A stretch of DNA of 64,000 nt from assembly GCA_029762535.1 (NCBI GenBank), contig JARVGK010000016.1, forward strand, positions 1 to 64,000. The letters run 5' to 3'. This document shows, piece by piece, positions 16,447 to 25,122 of the stretch. Within the stretch, counting starts at the first letter, position 1. Each line of letters opens with the position of its first letter. The notes under the pieces are model-generated. The model was not told the origin of the DNA. It was given only the letters and a program-made list of their open reading frames with translations, and made no database searches. The translations under genes were made by a program, and so were the position numbers. This DNA is from Thermoplasmatota archaeon. Its GTDB lineage: Archaea; Thermoplasmatota; Penumbrarchaeia; Penumbrarchaeales; Penumbrarchaeaceae.

Positions 16447-17838
16447 ATGGGGGACCTGACGCTTATGTTCGTGTTGGTGTTGTTCCTACCATATGGCTTT
16501 ATGGGGGCATCATCCTCCGAGAATGATCTTATTCTTTGCAAGGGTTTGATGTTCGATGGCGTTGAATGGTCGGGAGATACGGACCATATCATAGGTTCGG
16601 GTTCCAGTTGCGATCCCTACCTGATATCAAACCTCGGTTTCGATCTGCGTTCCGGCACAGGTATAAAGATAATGAACTCGAGCAAACACATCGTAATACA
16701 CCATGTGGGCTTATACTACGGGAATGGATCCACAGCAATAAAATTGCTCAATTCCTCGAACATCGTCATCAGGAACGTTCTATCGTTCCGGTGCTGGATG
16801 GGATTGGAGATAGGCGATTCAACGGACCTTACCATCGAGAACGCGACCATTTATGGAGGGTACAACGGCATTACGATCCACCGTTCCTCGAACCTGGAAT
16901 TCATCGGCTGTTCATCGACGTATAACAACGCCAATGGTATGATCGTCAACGATTCGGAACGGATCAGGATATCCCATTGCCTTCTGGAGGTCAACTCACC
17001 CCGTTTGGGGTCCGATCAGGGTTTGCTGATACACAACTCTTCATTTATCGAGATCGACCGTACTGCGGTCATGATGAATTACGGGACTGGCATCCTAATA
17101 ACCGGCGAGGAGGGTTCGGCATCCGATGGGATCGTTATGAAAAACTGCACGATAGACAATAACGTCGATGGCATTCGTTGTGAAGGTGGCTCCTTATCCA
17201 TTTTCGATACGACCTTTTCTAGCAATACCCATGGCATCATCATGTTCGACTCCACAGGTTCCACTATTGACGGATGTCTTTTCAAAGATAACCACAGGGC
17301 CCTATCGTTATATGATAGCGAACGTACGATGATAACATCTTCGAAATTCCAATCGAACGATGGCTCAATATCTCTCAAGGACTCCATAAACAACACCATA
17401 GCTTCGAACGAGTTCCGCAACGATACCGATCATTCCATCATAATAGGGCGATATGGGCCAGAAAGGGACGCTTCCTCGCAAAATATCATTATGGACAATC
17501 ATTTCATCGATCATAGAGGGTTGAGGGATTGTACGCTGGATATGGGATGCGATAATTACTGGAACGGACCCGATAAAGGAAATCGATGGTCGGATCATCT
17601 CGGACCGGATAATGACGGGAACGGGTTCGTCGATAGCCCCAGGATGATACCGGGACTTGCCGGATCCTCCGACACATTACCTTTGGCATCATTGTATCCC
17701 GAAGAGAATGAGAGGGATATGGAGGGTCCTTCGATCGATCTCATATTCCTGTTCTCATCCATAACGATAGCTTTCTCGCTTCTTTCCCTGATCATAGTAT
17801 CCCTCCGCTGGAGGGGACGGAGTTCACGTGATACATAG
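16447..17838 (+). CDS. Right-handed beta-helix surface protein (NosD-like repeats)
   Basis: A 463-residue protein with a signal peptide ('LMFVLVLFLPYGFMG'), repeated parallel beta-helix coils (for example 'NSSNIVIRNV', 'RSSNLEFIGCSS', 'NDSERIRISHC', 'NCTIDNNVDGIRCEGGS'), then 'DNYWNGPDKGNRWSDH' and a C-terminal membrane helix ('IDLIFLFSSITIAFSLLSLII') with a basic end. The 'CDNYWNG' motif is frequent at the end of NosD-type helices in archaea. Probably a cell-surface protein that binds carbohydrate or a surface layer. Many N-x-S/T sequons suggest N-glycosylation. It lies 27 bases before the KaiC-like gene on the same strand. Confidence 0.85.
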   Translation: MGDLTLMFVLVLFLPYGFMGASSSENDLILCKGLMFDGVEWSGDTDHIIGSGSSCDPYLISNLGFDLRSGTGIKIMNSSKHIVIHHVGLYYGNGSTAIKLLNSSNIVIRNVLSFRCWMGLEIGDSTDLTIENATIYGGYNGITIHRSSNLEFIGCSSTYNNANGMIVNDSERIRISHCLLEVNSPRLGSDQGLLIHNSSFIEIDRTAVMMNYGTGILITGEEGSASDGIVMKNCTIDNNVDGIRCEGGSLSIFDTTFSSNTHGIIMFDSTGSTIDGCLFKDNHRALSLYDSERTMITSSKFQSNDGSISLKDSINNTIASNEFRNDTDHSIIIGRYGPERDASSQNIIMDNHFIDHRGLRDCTLDMGCDNYWNGPDKGNRWSDHLGPDNDGNGFVDSPRMIPGLAGSSDTLPLASLYPEENERDMEGPSIDLIFLFSSITIAFSLLSLIIVSLRWRGRSSRDT

Positions 17839-17865
17839 AAATATGACACACGAATTAACCCATGC

Positions 17866-18546
17866 ATGGCCTCGAACACGATCTCCAGCGGGATCCCGGT
17901 CCTGGACCAGGCGCTCCATCACGGGGGGTTCAAGAAAGGCTCGATAGTATTGTTGATCGGGGATCACTCCTCGAGGAAGGACCTCTTCGGACTCACCTTC
18001 CTTCGCGAGGGATTGCTCAAGGGAGAAAAAGCCGCCTTCTACGACATTGAGGCCTCCTCCGATGAGATAATGGACCTGCTGATGGAGAGCACCGATGTCG
18101 ATATTCTAAAGAACCTGCGGTTCGTTGACGCCTGTCCTGAGTATTCCAAGTTCTTCATCAACGCGGTCCCGGCCCGGATAATCGAGGACATGAGAAGGCT
18201 CGACCCTCTCACCATCAACCGGGTTCTCATCAACCCTTTCACCTTCTTCATAGAGAAGTTCGGATTGGAGGATTCTGGGGATCTCCTCATCATGATCAGG
18301 GATATCGCTATCAAGAAGAAGCTGACAGTGATGTTCCTGATGGCGGACATTCTGGACGAGAGGAAGATGCAATCTGTGATCGACAAGTTCGACGGGATCA
18401 TAGAGCTCAGAACGGTCGAGATCCATGAGGGGACCTACCACACCCTGGACATCAAGAAGTTCTCCTCGCAGCAGAAGAGGATACAGCTGACCTACAACAC
18501 CATGGGCGTCGAGGTCAGGATAACCTCGACCGGCAGGATCATCTGA
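17866..18546 (+). CDS. KaiC/RecA-like protein with degenerate P-loop
   Basis: A 226-residue RecA-superfamily protein of the archaeal KaiC-like kind. It opens 'TISSGIPVLDQALHHGGFKKGSIVLLIGD' (split here: 'SSGIPVLDQAL', 'GGFKKGSIVLLIGD'), which is the usual KaiC entry. The Walker A motif should read GxxGxGKT but is 'GDHSSRKDL', so ATP binding is doubtful. Later parts of the fold remain ('RVLINPFTFFIEKF', 'VMFLMADI', 'GIIELRTVEIHEGTYHTLDIKK'). Such proteins in archaea are thought to act as signalling or regulatory ATPases. This one may be a pseudo-ATPase. Expression is probably linked to the beta-helix gene upstream. Confidence 0.8.
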   Translation: MASNTISSGIPVLDQALHHGGFKKGSIVLLIGDHSSRKDLFGLTFLREGLLKGEKAAFYDIEASSDEIMDLLMESTDVDILKNLRFVDACPEYSKFFINAVPARIIEDMRRLDPLTINRVLINPFTFFIEKFGLEDSGDLLIMIRDIAIKKKLTVMFLMADILDERKMQSVIDKFDGIIELRTVEIHEGTYHTLDIKKFSSQQKRIQLTYNTMGVEVRITSTGRII

Positions 18547-18559
18547 TCATGATCGCCGA

Positions 18560-21364
18560 TCACCAGTCCTCTTCCTCGTGGGATCCCTCCTCATCCTCCT
18601 CCAGCTCCACCTTGACCTTGCCGGACCTTTGCTCATCTTCCACAGGAGCGGGGGCCTCCTCCTCTTTCTCCGACTTCTTCACCTTGGTCTTCCCCTTTAT
18701 CGCCGAGGCCAGTATGAGGGATGCGATGACGATGAGGATCCCAAGGAGGAACGTCCCCAGACCCGGGTGTATGATCTCTTTGGTATCCACGATCTGCCTC
18801 TCCTCCTGGGTCCATATACGGTCCTTCGTCCAGATGTAGAACGTCTCCGACTCGGCCTCGTTGAAGGTCATGGTCCTGTTCTCGATGTTGGTATAGGCCA
18901 GCCTAAGGGAGAAGCTGTACGTGGTTCCGTCCGAGAACTCCTTGCCGGATCTTACCTTGAAGGATATGACCTTCTCCTCGCCGGGAGCGAGATCCCCTAT
19001 CTCGGCGATCCCGAGATCGAACGAGAACATGGGGTAGGCATAAGGGATCATCGCCCTGATGTTGAAGGCTGGGGATCCTCCCTGGTTGATGATGGTTATC
19101 TTGATATCCTTGGTCTGGCCCCTGTCGAGGACCGGCACCTCCACCTTCTTTATCGCAAGGTCCGGAAGCTTCGCGTATATTTCGTATTTGATGTAGAAGC
19201 TTCCTCCGGTGAAGAGTTCGTAAGAGTAACCCATCTCATCCGTGTATGCGAAATAGATATACCCGTAATAGGTCCCGTGATAGTACCTGGATTCGGACAT
19301 GGCCTTCACCCAGAAGGAAAAATCGACAGTATCGCCGCTGGGGAGGTCACCAAGCATTTGAGGGTGGTCAAGACCCTCGTACCCGGTAGTGCTCGATACG
19401 AAGAACGCCGTAAGCCCCTCGGCGTTTCCCAAACCGATGTTCGCGATCCTGGCGGTAACCATGACCCTCTGATCGTCGGTGACGTTCCCCGCGATCGTTT
19501 CGATCACCTGGAACCTGGGCTGCTTGGACTGGATGAACATCTCCAATAGTACGGTCTTCTCGAACGGTTGCATGAACTCGTCGTATCCGGTGATTTCCAT
19601 CGGAATATAGTTGATGCCGGGATTCGCGTCCTTCTTGATAGATGCGTAAACGTAGAACGAGTCGGAGCCATAGCTCGTGAAGGATCCCCTGCTAAGATAT
19701 GCCCTCAGCACCGGCGTCAAGGTTGTCATGTTATCTGCGGCTTCCCCGATGTTCTTCAAGGGAGAGGAACCGTCAACGTGGATCGAGTAGGTCAGCCCGT
19801 GGAATGTATAATGCTCCTGGTTGTAGACCCTTATCGAGAGATAACGGTTGATAGCTCCCTGCTGCTGCTGATAGTATGATGAATCGAACATCGCCCATAT
19901 GTCCGGACCCGAAGGCTCTTCCTCGACATTGATGAGGATATACGGGATGAAGTTGTTGCTCATGTCCTCGGGGAAGGACCTGGAGCGCATGATATCTCTG
20001 TGTTGATAGTATCCCTTCTCCTGCCAGTAACCGGTGAGGAAGTCCCCGGAGGGCATCTCATCCGAGCCATCGTTGTGATAATAAGCATAGTAATCGATAG
20101 GGATCATGTAATTGCCCGGCGGGAGATTGAGCAGGAACGTTACTGAGGGGAACGTGGCGGTCTTCGTCTGCCCGACCGCTAACGACCCCAGATCGAAGGT
20201 CAGGTCCGACCAGGCCTTCTGTCCGTTGCTCTCCTCGTTGTAAAACTGCTTGTCTCCCTTGACGTAGTATGCACTGTCCATATCGAGCCTGACCACTACA
20301 TCCTTAAGGGGGACGTTCCCCTCATTGGTGAAGGGCACCTCGATATCCATCACTGTGTCCCTTCGGCTCACGGTCGCCACCGGCGCTGTCATACCCATAT
20401 GGTCCGGAGGGAGAAGGAGCGGTGTGGCCCTTACTATGAACGTCTGGAGGGTAGGCGCCTCTACGATACGCTGTCCGTTCATCATGTATGAAAAGGACAG
20501 CATGCACTCGTGCCTCCCCGGAGGCACGTTATTGGCCACAGTGATCCTCCAAAGGATATGGCCTGGCATCGCAGGATGGTTCATGACAGGTTCAGCTATC
20601 GTGATCCCTGGTGTCATGAACTCGATCGAGGCCGATAGGTCCGTAAGGACGCCGGTATAGGCATAGGTGTTCCTGATGCCGAAAAGCTTGTTCTGGCTTC
20701 CCGAATACAAGGTATCCAGATTGTATGGCTCCCTCATCCCGACCAGATTGTAATTGACCTTGTTGTTCGTCGGCGCGATATAGCTGATCACCGTGAACTT
20801 GATGTGGTCCTCGTTCACAGCCGGAGTGAACGTATAGACCGATCCTCCGTCCCAGTTGGAAATAAATTCGAACTGCTGCCTAACCGCTATAAGATAGGTT
20901 CCGGGCTTGATGTCCTCGGTCTTCACATTGAACGAAAGATAGCTGGAGGAGGCATCGGCAAAGAAACTGCGGCTGTTCCACGAAGCTATTTCGTACCCGT
21001 TCCCGTCGTTATTGTAGAACGAGCTTACCGTCCATTCTATCGGAGAGGGCGTTGCCGGCGTCATGTCCTCGTTGTAGATCCCGATTATTGTCAGTTTGAC
21101 CCTGAATAAATAGGTGCTGTTCCACGGGGCGGAGGATCCTCCGAAACCGCTACCGTCATAGGTGTTCTGTACCGTGAAAAACGTATCAACCTTGCTGCCT
21201 GGCAACCTGTCGCCTGGAAGATTGTATGCGCTCATGTCCATGGCGTCGGTCACTCCTCCCCTTGAAGGAGGTGCAGTCCCACTCGCCCCGGAGGTGCTCA
21301 AAAATGCGATCCCTGATATCACAATGGTCAATGCCATAAATAACGCGATTGCTCCTTTTCCCAT
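18560..21364 (-). CDS. Large secreted CARDB-type surface protein
   Basis: A 934-residue protein. The N-terminus is a signal peptide ('LFMALTIVISGIAFLS'). The body consists of beta-sandwich repeats of the CARDB or COG1361 kind, typified by 'VPFTNEGNVPLKDVVVRLDM', 'ARIANIGLGNAEGL' and 'ITIINQGGSPAFNIRAM'. A single membrane helix near residue 880 ('FLLGILIVIASLILASAI') is followed by a charged tail with Lys then Glu runs. These proteins coat archaeal cells and often accompany secreted enzymes. Convergent with the KaiC-like gene. A TATA-like 'gatatatc' is found about 20 bases upstream of the ATG. Confidence 0.85.
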   Translation of the reverse strand: MGKGAIALFMALTIVISGIAFLSTSGASGTAPPSRGGVTDAMDMSAYNLPGDRLPGSKVDTFFTVQNTYDGSGFGGSSAPWNSTYLFRVKLTIIGIYNEDMTPATPSPIEWTVSSFYNNDGNGYEIASWNSRSFFADASSSYLSFNVKTEDIKPGTYLIAVRQQFEFISNWDGGSVYTFTPAVNEDHIKFTVISYIAPTNNKVNYNLVGMREPYNLDTLYSGSQNKLFGIRNTYAYTGVLTDLSASIEFMTPGITIAEPVMNHPAMPGHILWRITVANNVPPGRHECMLSFSYMMNGQRIVEAPTLQTFIVRATPLLLPPDHMGMTAPVATVSRRDTVMDIEVPFTNEGNVPLKDVVVRLDMDSAYYVKGDKQFYNEESNGQKAWSDLTFDLGSLAVGQTKTATFPSVTFLLNLPPGNYMIPIDYYAYYHNDGSDEMPSGDFLTGYWQEKGYYQHRDIMRSRSFPEDMSNNFIPYILINVEEEPSGPDIWAMFDSSYYQQQQGAINRYLSIRVYNQEHYTFHGLTYSIHVDGSSPLKNIGEAADNMTTLTPVLRAYLSRGSFTSYGSDSFYVYASIKKDANPGINYIPMEITGYDEFMQPFEKTVLLEMFIQSKQPRFQVIETIAGNVTDDQRVMVTARIANIGLGNAEGLTAFFVSSTTGYEGLDHPQMLGDLPSGDTVDFSFWVKAMSESRYYHGTYYGYIYFAYTDEMGYSYELFTGGSFYIKYEIYAKLPDLAIKKVEVPVLDRGQTKDIKITIINQGGSPAFNIRAMIPYAYPMFSFDLGIAEIGDLAPGEEKVISFKVRSGKEFSDGTTYSFSLRLAYTNIENRTMTFNEAESETFYIWTKDRIWTQEERQIVDTKEIIHPGLGTFLLGILIVIASLILASAIKGKTKVKKSEKEEEAPAPVEDEQRSGKVKVELEEDEEGSHEEEDW

Positions 21365-21677
21365 AGTTGATCCCCGCTGCGATATATCTCTGTAAATAGT
21401 TATTCTTTTCCATGGGATGAGGGGGTTTGATATTATCGGGTCTTTTTCATGATCTTCGAAATATTTTCTGGGTCATCACATCCATTTATCATATGAGACC
21501 GGGTATTCCGATCATCACCAGCATATTTGTGATAATTGAAAATGGCCGCTCCTTTTCATGGTTTTAAGGAATAGAGGATTTCAAAAATCTATACTCCTCC
21601 TCTGAGAAAAGGACGGTCGGACCAAATATTTATATTATGGAAATGTCATGATGTAATTAGATTTGGAGGATGTTTTG
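21365..21677. other. Intergenic region with two divergent promoters
   Basis: 313 bases between divergent genes. TATA-like 'gatatatc' (about 21378-21385) serves the minus-strand surface protein. 'tttatatta' (about 21629-21637) serves the plus-strand membrane protein and is followed by a Shine-Dalgarno GGAGGA at 21665-21670, seven bases before ATG 21678. The middle is AT-rich and shows no gene or repeat. Confidence 0.5.
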
Positions 21678-22226
21678 ATGGATTATAGTTCTGCAAAAAC
21701 CGTGAGCCTGGTAGCATTGATCATGATTATCATAGGATTCATATTCGCATTGATATTGGGTTTAATATACATTATCCAAGCGATCTTTTTAGGGGGAGCG
21801 CTCATCTCCGGAGGAGAAGAAGGTTCCGGTGTAATGTGCATGCTTGTGATGATCGCCCTTGCAATTATATTGATGGCCATACCTTCCATAAAGCTCAAAA
21901 TGGCTCTTACCGTCCATAGGAATGTAAAGATGAGGAATCTCGCCAGGGAGGACAATACATATCTGGTAATACTCACCGTATTGTGCTTCCTCACCGCTGA
22001 TCTTATCTCGGGGATCATGTATATCCTCATAATCACTTCTTTGGGTGAATTGACCATACCCCGACCTATGGTCGATGAGACTCTATCATCAAATAGGTTC
22101 GATCCTTACGGGACATATAATTACGTTGATAGGGACCGAATGGGTAGCGGTTGGAACCAACAACCTCCTCAATACGGATCCTACCAGCCCCCCGGTCAAG
22201 GTCCGGATTACAACCAGCGATCCTAA
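21678..22226 (+). CDS. Small polytopic membrane protein, Gln/Pro/Tyr-rich tail
   Basis: A 182-residue protein with three strongly hydrophobic helices ('ALIMIIIGFIFALILGLIYII', 'VMCMLVMIALAIILMAI', 'LVILTVLCFLTADLISGIM') and a polar C-terminal tail rich in Gly, Gln, Pro and Tyr ('WNQQPPQYGSYQPPG'). I recognise no family. ATG 21678 is chosen over the ATG 15 bases upstream because a strong GGAGGA lies 7 bases before it. The tail is like those that mediate assembly or low-affinity binding. It ends just before the tRNA-Leu repeat block. Confidence 0.7.
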   Translation: MDYSSAKTVSLVALIMIIIGFIFALILGLIYIIQAIFLGGALISGGEEGSGVMCMLVMIALAIILMAIPSIKLKMALTVHRNVKMRNLAREDNTYLVILTVLCFLTADLISGIMYILIITSLGELTIPRPMVDETLSSNRFDPYGTYNYVDRDRMGSGWNQQPPQYGSYQPPGQGPDYNQRS

Positions 22227-22239
22227 CCCAAGGAACCGA

Positions 22240-22400
22240 GGTTCGAACCCGGCCCCTCTTAAAATAATAAATAAATAGGTGCGAGGGGCCGGATCCGTCT
22301 TTGAAAAATGCCTGTTGGCATTTTCCAGGTCTTTGGAACTATGATCGCATGCACCAAGTCACCGTTCCAAAGAAACCAAGGTTCGAATTAGGCCCCTCGC
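22240..22400. repeat. Block of tRNA-Leu 3'-end copies downstream of the tRNA
   Basis: Three partial copies of the 3' end of tRNA-Leu (T-arm plus acceptor strand) lie beyond the gene. One is at 22278-22294 in the tRNA's own orientation. Two are inverted, at 22240-22258 and 22380-22400. The inverted copy at 22380-22400 matches the tRNA's own 22421-22441 at 19 of 21 bases, so the precursor could fold into a 21-bp stem that competes with the T-arm. The pair 22240-22258 / 22278-22294 makes a second stem. Between them lies the two-hairpin cassette at 22305-22372. Possible origins are integration scars at a tRNA attachment site or a repeat family that uses tRNA ends. Confidence 0.7.
22305..22372 (-). 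repeat. Two-hairpin cassette, copy at tRNA-Leu
   Basis: On the minus strand (same direction as tRNA-Leu) the order is: a 9-bp stem CTTTGGAAC / GTTCCAAAG with a 24-base loop (22339-22331 pairing with 22372-22364), a six-base linker ACCTGG, then an 8-bp stem AAAATGCC / GGCATTTT with a 4-base loop (22324-22305). The same order, stem sequences and linker length recur twice at the tRNA-Gly locus. It could be a mobile-repeat core or a structured RNA. Confidence 0.6.
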
Positions 22401-22416
22401 TATTTGTGTAACAAAT

Positions 22417-22501
22417 TGGTGCGAGGGGCCGGATTCGAACCGACGAACCACTAAGGAACAGATCTTGAGTCTGTCGCCGTTAACCGCTTGGCTACCCTCG
22501 C
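22417..22501 (-). tRNA. tRNA-Leu (anticodon CAA)
   Basis: The minus strand folds into a complete tRNA with a long variable arm. The acceptor GCGAGGG pairs with CCCTCGC, the D-arm reads GCCAAGCGGTTAACGGC, the anticodon stem ACAGA/TCTGT encloses the loop CTCAAGA (anticodon CAA), and the T-arm contains GGTTCGAATCC. The discriminator is A and the CCA end is encoded (22419-22417). No intron is seen. A TATA-like 'tttttaatatct' lies about 35-45 bases upstream on the minus strand. Copies of its 3' end follow downstream. Confidence 0.95.
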
Positions 22502-22563
22502 AGGATCGGTCGGGAGCCCACAAATATCCGTAGATATTAAAAACCTACCCTCTCCCTTGGAAC

Positions 22564-22574
22564 GATAATAATAA
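22564..22574 (+). promoter_or_regulatory. TATA-like box for rsgA
   Basis: 'gataataataa' is centred 27 bases before ATG 22596, so the transcript is probably leaderless. This favours ATG 22596 over the upstream in-frame GTG. Confidence 0.45.
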
Positions 22575-22595
22575 GTGGATCCCCCTTTTCGGTTC

Positions 22596-23645
22596 ATGGA
22601 CCTCAAGGAATACGGCCTGGACGAGGGGATCCTCTCCGCCTTCGAGGATCTCGATCTTGAAGGCGTCGGGATCGGGAGGATCGTCAACTCCGACGGGTTC
22701 AGGATGATGACCTCCGAAGGCGAAGTCCAGGGCAGGCCCTCCAAGAAGCTTCGATCCCTGCCCGAGGGAATGCCCGTGGTTGGGGATTGGGTCGTCTTCA
22801 AGGAACTGGAAGGGGCCAACGTCATCGTCATGGTAATGCCGAGGAGGTCCTCGCTCAGCAGAAGATCCCCCGGAAAACGAACGGTCGAACAGATCGTGGC
22901 CTCCAACATCGACCAGGTGTTCGTCGTCATGGGCCTCGATCACGACTACAACATCAGAAGGCTCGAGAGGTATCTCGTGATGGTCTCGGCATCTGGAGCC
23001 GAATGCTCCATCATCCTCAACAAGGCCGACCTGGTCGAAGATCCCGCCCCCTATCTGACCGAGGTGAGAATTGCCGCGGGGAACGTTCCAGTGCATACCA
23101 TCAGCGCCCTCATTGGTCAGGGGGTAGGGAGCATTTCCCTTCCAAAGGGCAGGACCATCTGCCTCGTGGGATCCTCCGGTTCCGGCAAATCCACGCTCAT
23201 AAACCGGCTGATCGGTTCGGACCGACAGGCGACGACGCCTGTGGGTGACCATAAATCAAAAGGAAGACATACCACGACTTCCAGGGAGCTTTTCCTCTTA
23301 CCCTCCGGGGCAATGATCATCGACAACCCGGGGATCCGGGAGATACAACTGTGGGCGGATCCTTCCTCATTGGAAGACGCGTTTCCCGACATAGCCAGGC
23401 TCGCTGCGTGTTGCAGGTTCAAGGACTGCAAGCACGACCGAGAGCCGGATTGCGCGGTCCTTGAAGCCGTCTCATCAGGCGAACTGCCGCGGGATCGATA
23501 CGAGAGCTACCTGAAGCTCCAGAAGGAGATCCGTCACAACATGGTCCGATCCGATAGAGCACTTGCTGCTGCGGAGAGGGACCGATGGAAGGCTTTGATG
23601 AAGGACGTCAAGAATTATCAGGCCTACAAAAAGAGAGGCAGATGA
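22596..23645 (+). CDS. rsgA: RsgA/YjeQ-type circularly permuted ribosome GTPase
   Basis: A 349-residue GTPase with permuted motif order: N-terminal OB-like domain, then 'LNKADLV' (G4) near residue 150, 'SALIG' (G5), 'VGSSGSGKSTLIN' (G1), 'GRHTTT' (G2) and 'IDNPGIRE' (G3). The C-terminal zinc site is 'CRFKDCKHDREPDC'. In bacteria RsgA assists late assembly of the 30S subunit and is activated by it. The family is chiefly bacterial and patchy in archaea, so transfer is plausible, though codon use looks like that of the neighbours. It stands directly beside a tRNA gene, with its own TATA-like box. Confidence 0.93.
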   Translation: MDLKEYGLDEGILSAFEDLDLEGVGIGRIVNSDGFRMMTSEGEVQGRPSKKLRSLPEGMPVVGDWVVFKELEGANVIVMVMPRRSSLSRRSPGKRTVEQIVASNIDQVFVVMGLDHDYNIRRLERYLVMVSASGAECSIILNKADLVEDPAPYLTEVRIAAGNVPVHTISALIGQGVGSISLPKGRTICLVGSSGSGKSTLINRLIGSDRQATTPVGDHKSKGRHTTTSRELFLLPSGAMIIDNPGIREIQLWADPSSLEDAFPDIARLAACCRFKDCKHDREPDCAVLEAVSSGELPRDRYESYLKLQKEIRHNMVRSDRALAAAERDRWKALMKDVKNYQAYKKRGR

Positions 23646-23670
23646 GAAGATACTGGAAAGTCGTTGATAT

Positions 23671-23680
23671 GTTTTTATCC
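23671..23680 (+). promoter_or_regulatory. TATA-like box for the asparaginase gene
   Basis: 'gtttttatcc' is centred about 27 bases before ATG 23703. It overlaps the reading of the longer frame and so supports the shorter start. Confidence 0.4.
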
Positions 23681-23702
23681 GGGATCGGGCTTGGGGTCAA
23701 GC

Positions 23703-24731
23703 ATGCGTTCCGATGACATTCGCAGGTCGAAGAGTGAGCCGGGCCTTCACATCGTCATAGAAGATAGGGGCGGGATCGTGGAGGCGCTTCATCATGTCCA
23801 TGCCGCCGTCGTTGACAGCTCCGGTCGCCTGATCGCGAGCAGCGGGGATCCAAATCACTACACCTTCACCCGCTCCTGCCTCAAACCCATTCAGGCCATA
23901 CCGATATTGGAGCACGGCGTCCACGAGGCCTACGGTCTCACGAATGAGGAGATCGCCATCATCGCAGGATCGCATTCCGGCGAGCCGGACCATATCCGAA
24001 CGGTCAGGTCCATACTGAATAAGTCTGGCATTGACGAGGCCATGCTCGGATGTGGGGGCCATGAGCCATTCCACAAGCCCACGAACTTCGAGATCGGGGG
24101 GAAGTTTTCCCCCATACACGACAACTGCTCGGGGAAGCACGCGGGATCCCTCGCTTTGACGAAATATATGGGATGGGACCTCGGGACATACCTGGACCCT
24201 TCCCATCCCGCCCAAAAGGCGGTCCTTGAGGTCGCCTGCTCCCTGGGCAATATGGAGCCAGAGAATGTCACCATAGCGCCCGACGGCTGCTCGATCCCCA
24301 ACCTTGCATACCCCATACGAAACCTGGCGCTTCAGTTCGCAAGGATCGCGGACCCGGGCTCCCATACCTTGAAGGAGGAGTGCCAGGTAGTATTCGATTC
24401 CATGATGGGGAACCCTTACATGGTCTCGGGGACCGGAAGGTTCGACAAGGACCTGATGGAGGATCACCCGCACAGGCTGCTCGCCAAGGCCGGAGCGGTG
24501 GGCCTCCAGGCCTTGGCGGCAAACATCAACGGGCGATGGCTTGGGATCGCGATCAAGATAGAGGACGGGTCCCACCCGGCATTGACGACAGCGACGTATC
24601 ATATCCTCGACGAACTTCTAATAAGGATAGGAGAGAGCATGGGAGAAAAATACAGGGATCAGACGGTCAAGACCCGATCAGGCGAGGTCGTTGGAGCGAT
24701 CCGATGTTCCGGGGAACTGCTTGTCAATTGA
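23703..24731 (+). CDS. Asparaginase, rhizobial (metal-dependent) type
   Basis: A 342-residue hydrolase of the 'asparaginase II' family (PF06089 type), which is unrelated to the common AnsA/AnsB fold. Active-site elements known from the Rhizobium enzyme are present: the Ser-x-x-Lys in 'TRSCLKP', the second Ser in 'GSHSGEPDH', and the zinc ligands in 'CSGKHAG' and 'DGCSIPN'. It should hydrolyse asparagine to aspartate and ammonia. Distribution in archaea is patchy. It is followed by a small GIY-YIG-like gene and the lysine-degradation pair on the same strand, which may reflect a cluster for amino-acid breakdown. Confidence 0.9.
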   Translation: MRSDDIRRSKSEPGLHIVIEDRGGIVEALHHVHAAVVDSSGRLIASSGDPNHYTFTRSCLKPIQAIPILEHGVHEAYGLTNEEIAIIAGSHSGEPDHIRTVRSILNKSGIDEAMLGCGGHEPFHKPTNFEIGGKFSPIHDNCSGKHAGSLALTKYMGWDLGTYLDPSHPAQKAVLEVACSLGNMEPENVTIAPDGCSIPNLAYPIRNLALQFARIADPGSHTLKEECQVVFDSMMGNPYMVSGTGRFDKDLMEDHPHRLLAKAGAVGLQALAANINGRWLGIAIKIEDGSHPALTTATYHILDELLIRIGESMGEKYRDQTVKTRSGEVVGAIRCSGELLVN

Positions 24732-24777
24732 CCGAATGTTTTTTTAAGTTGCTCGACCATACATTTTTGGTGCTTTC

Positions 24778-25071
24778 ATGATAATGGAATTCACCTTCTA
24801 CCCATATGTCGAGAAGAACATCGAAAAGGTCGAGGAGAGATGGGGGGTCTTCAAGCTTGCGGATCGTTCCAAGAAGGTGGTCTTCATCGGCCGTGGGAAT
24901 ATCAGGAAGCATCTGTTCAACCATCTCCCGGACGGCAAGGCCCCTGCGGAAGATGCGGTGTTCTTCTCCATCGAATACTTCGACACCAAGGAGGAAGCGA
25001 TGGAGGCCTGGATCGAACAGGTAGAGGCATACCAGTCAAAGTTCCATTCACTCCCACTGTACAACAGATGA
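24778..25071 (+). CDS. Small GIY-YIG-like protein
   Basis: A 97-residue protein. 'ERWGVFKLADRSKKVVFIGRG' (split here: 'WGVFKLAD', 'VVFIGRGNIRKHLFNHL') resembles the GIY-YIG core (G-[VI]-[YF] ... [YF]-I-G-x-[GS]) with the following Arg-x-x-x-x-x-H. The C-terminal part is helical and acidic. True GIY-YIG nucleases need Tyr, Arg, His and Glu at set places. Here the second Tyr is Phe, so activity is uncertain. A similar family is annotated only as a DUF in archaea. A T-rich tract precedes it. Confidence 0.65.
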   Translation: MIMEFTFYPYVEKNIEKVEERWGVFKLADRSKKVVFIGRGNIRKHLFNHLPDGKAPAEDAVFFSIEYFDTKEEAMEAWIEQVEAYQSKFHSLPLYNR

Positions 25072-25122
25072 TGCATCAGCGTCTATTATTAATCCTAATT
25101 GGGCATTGACCCTTCGATATAC

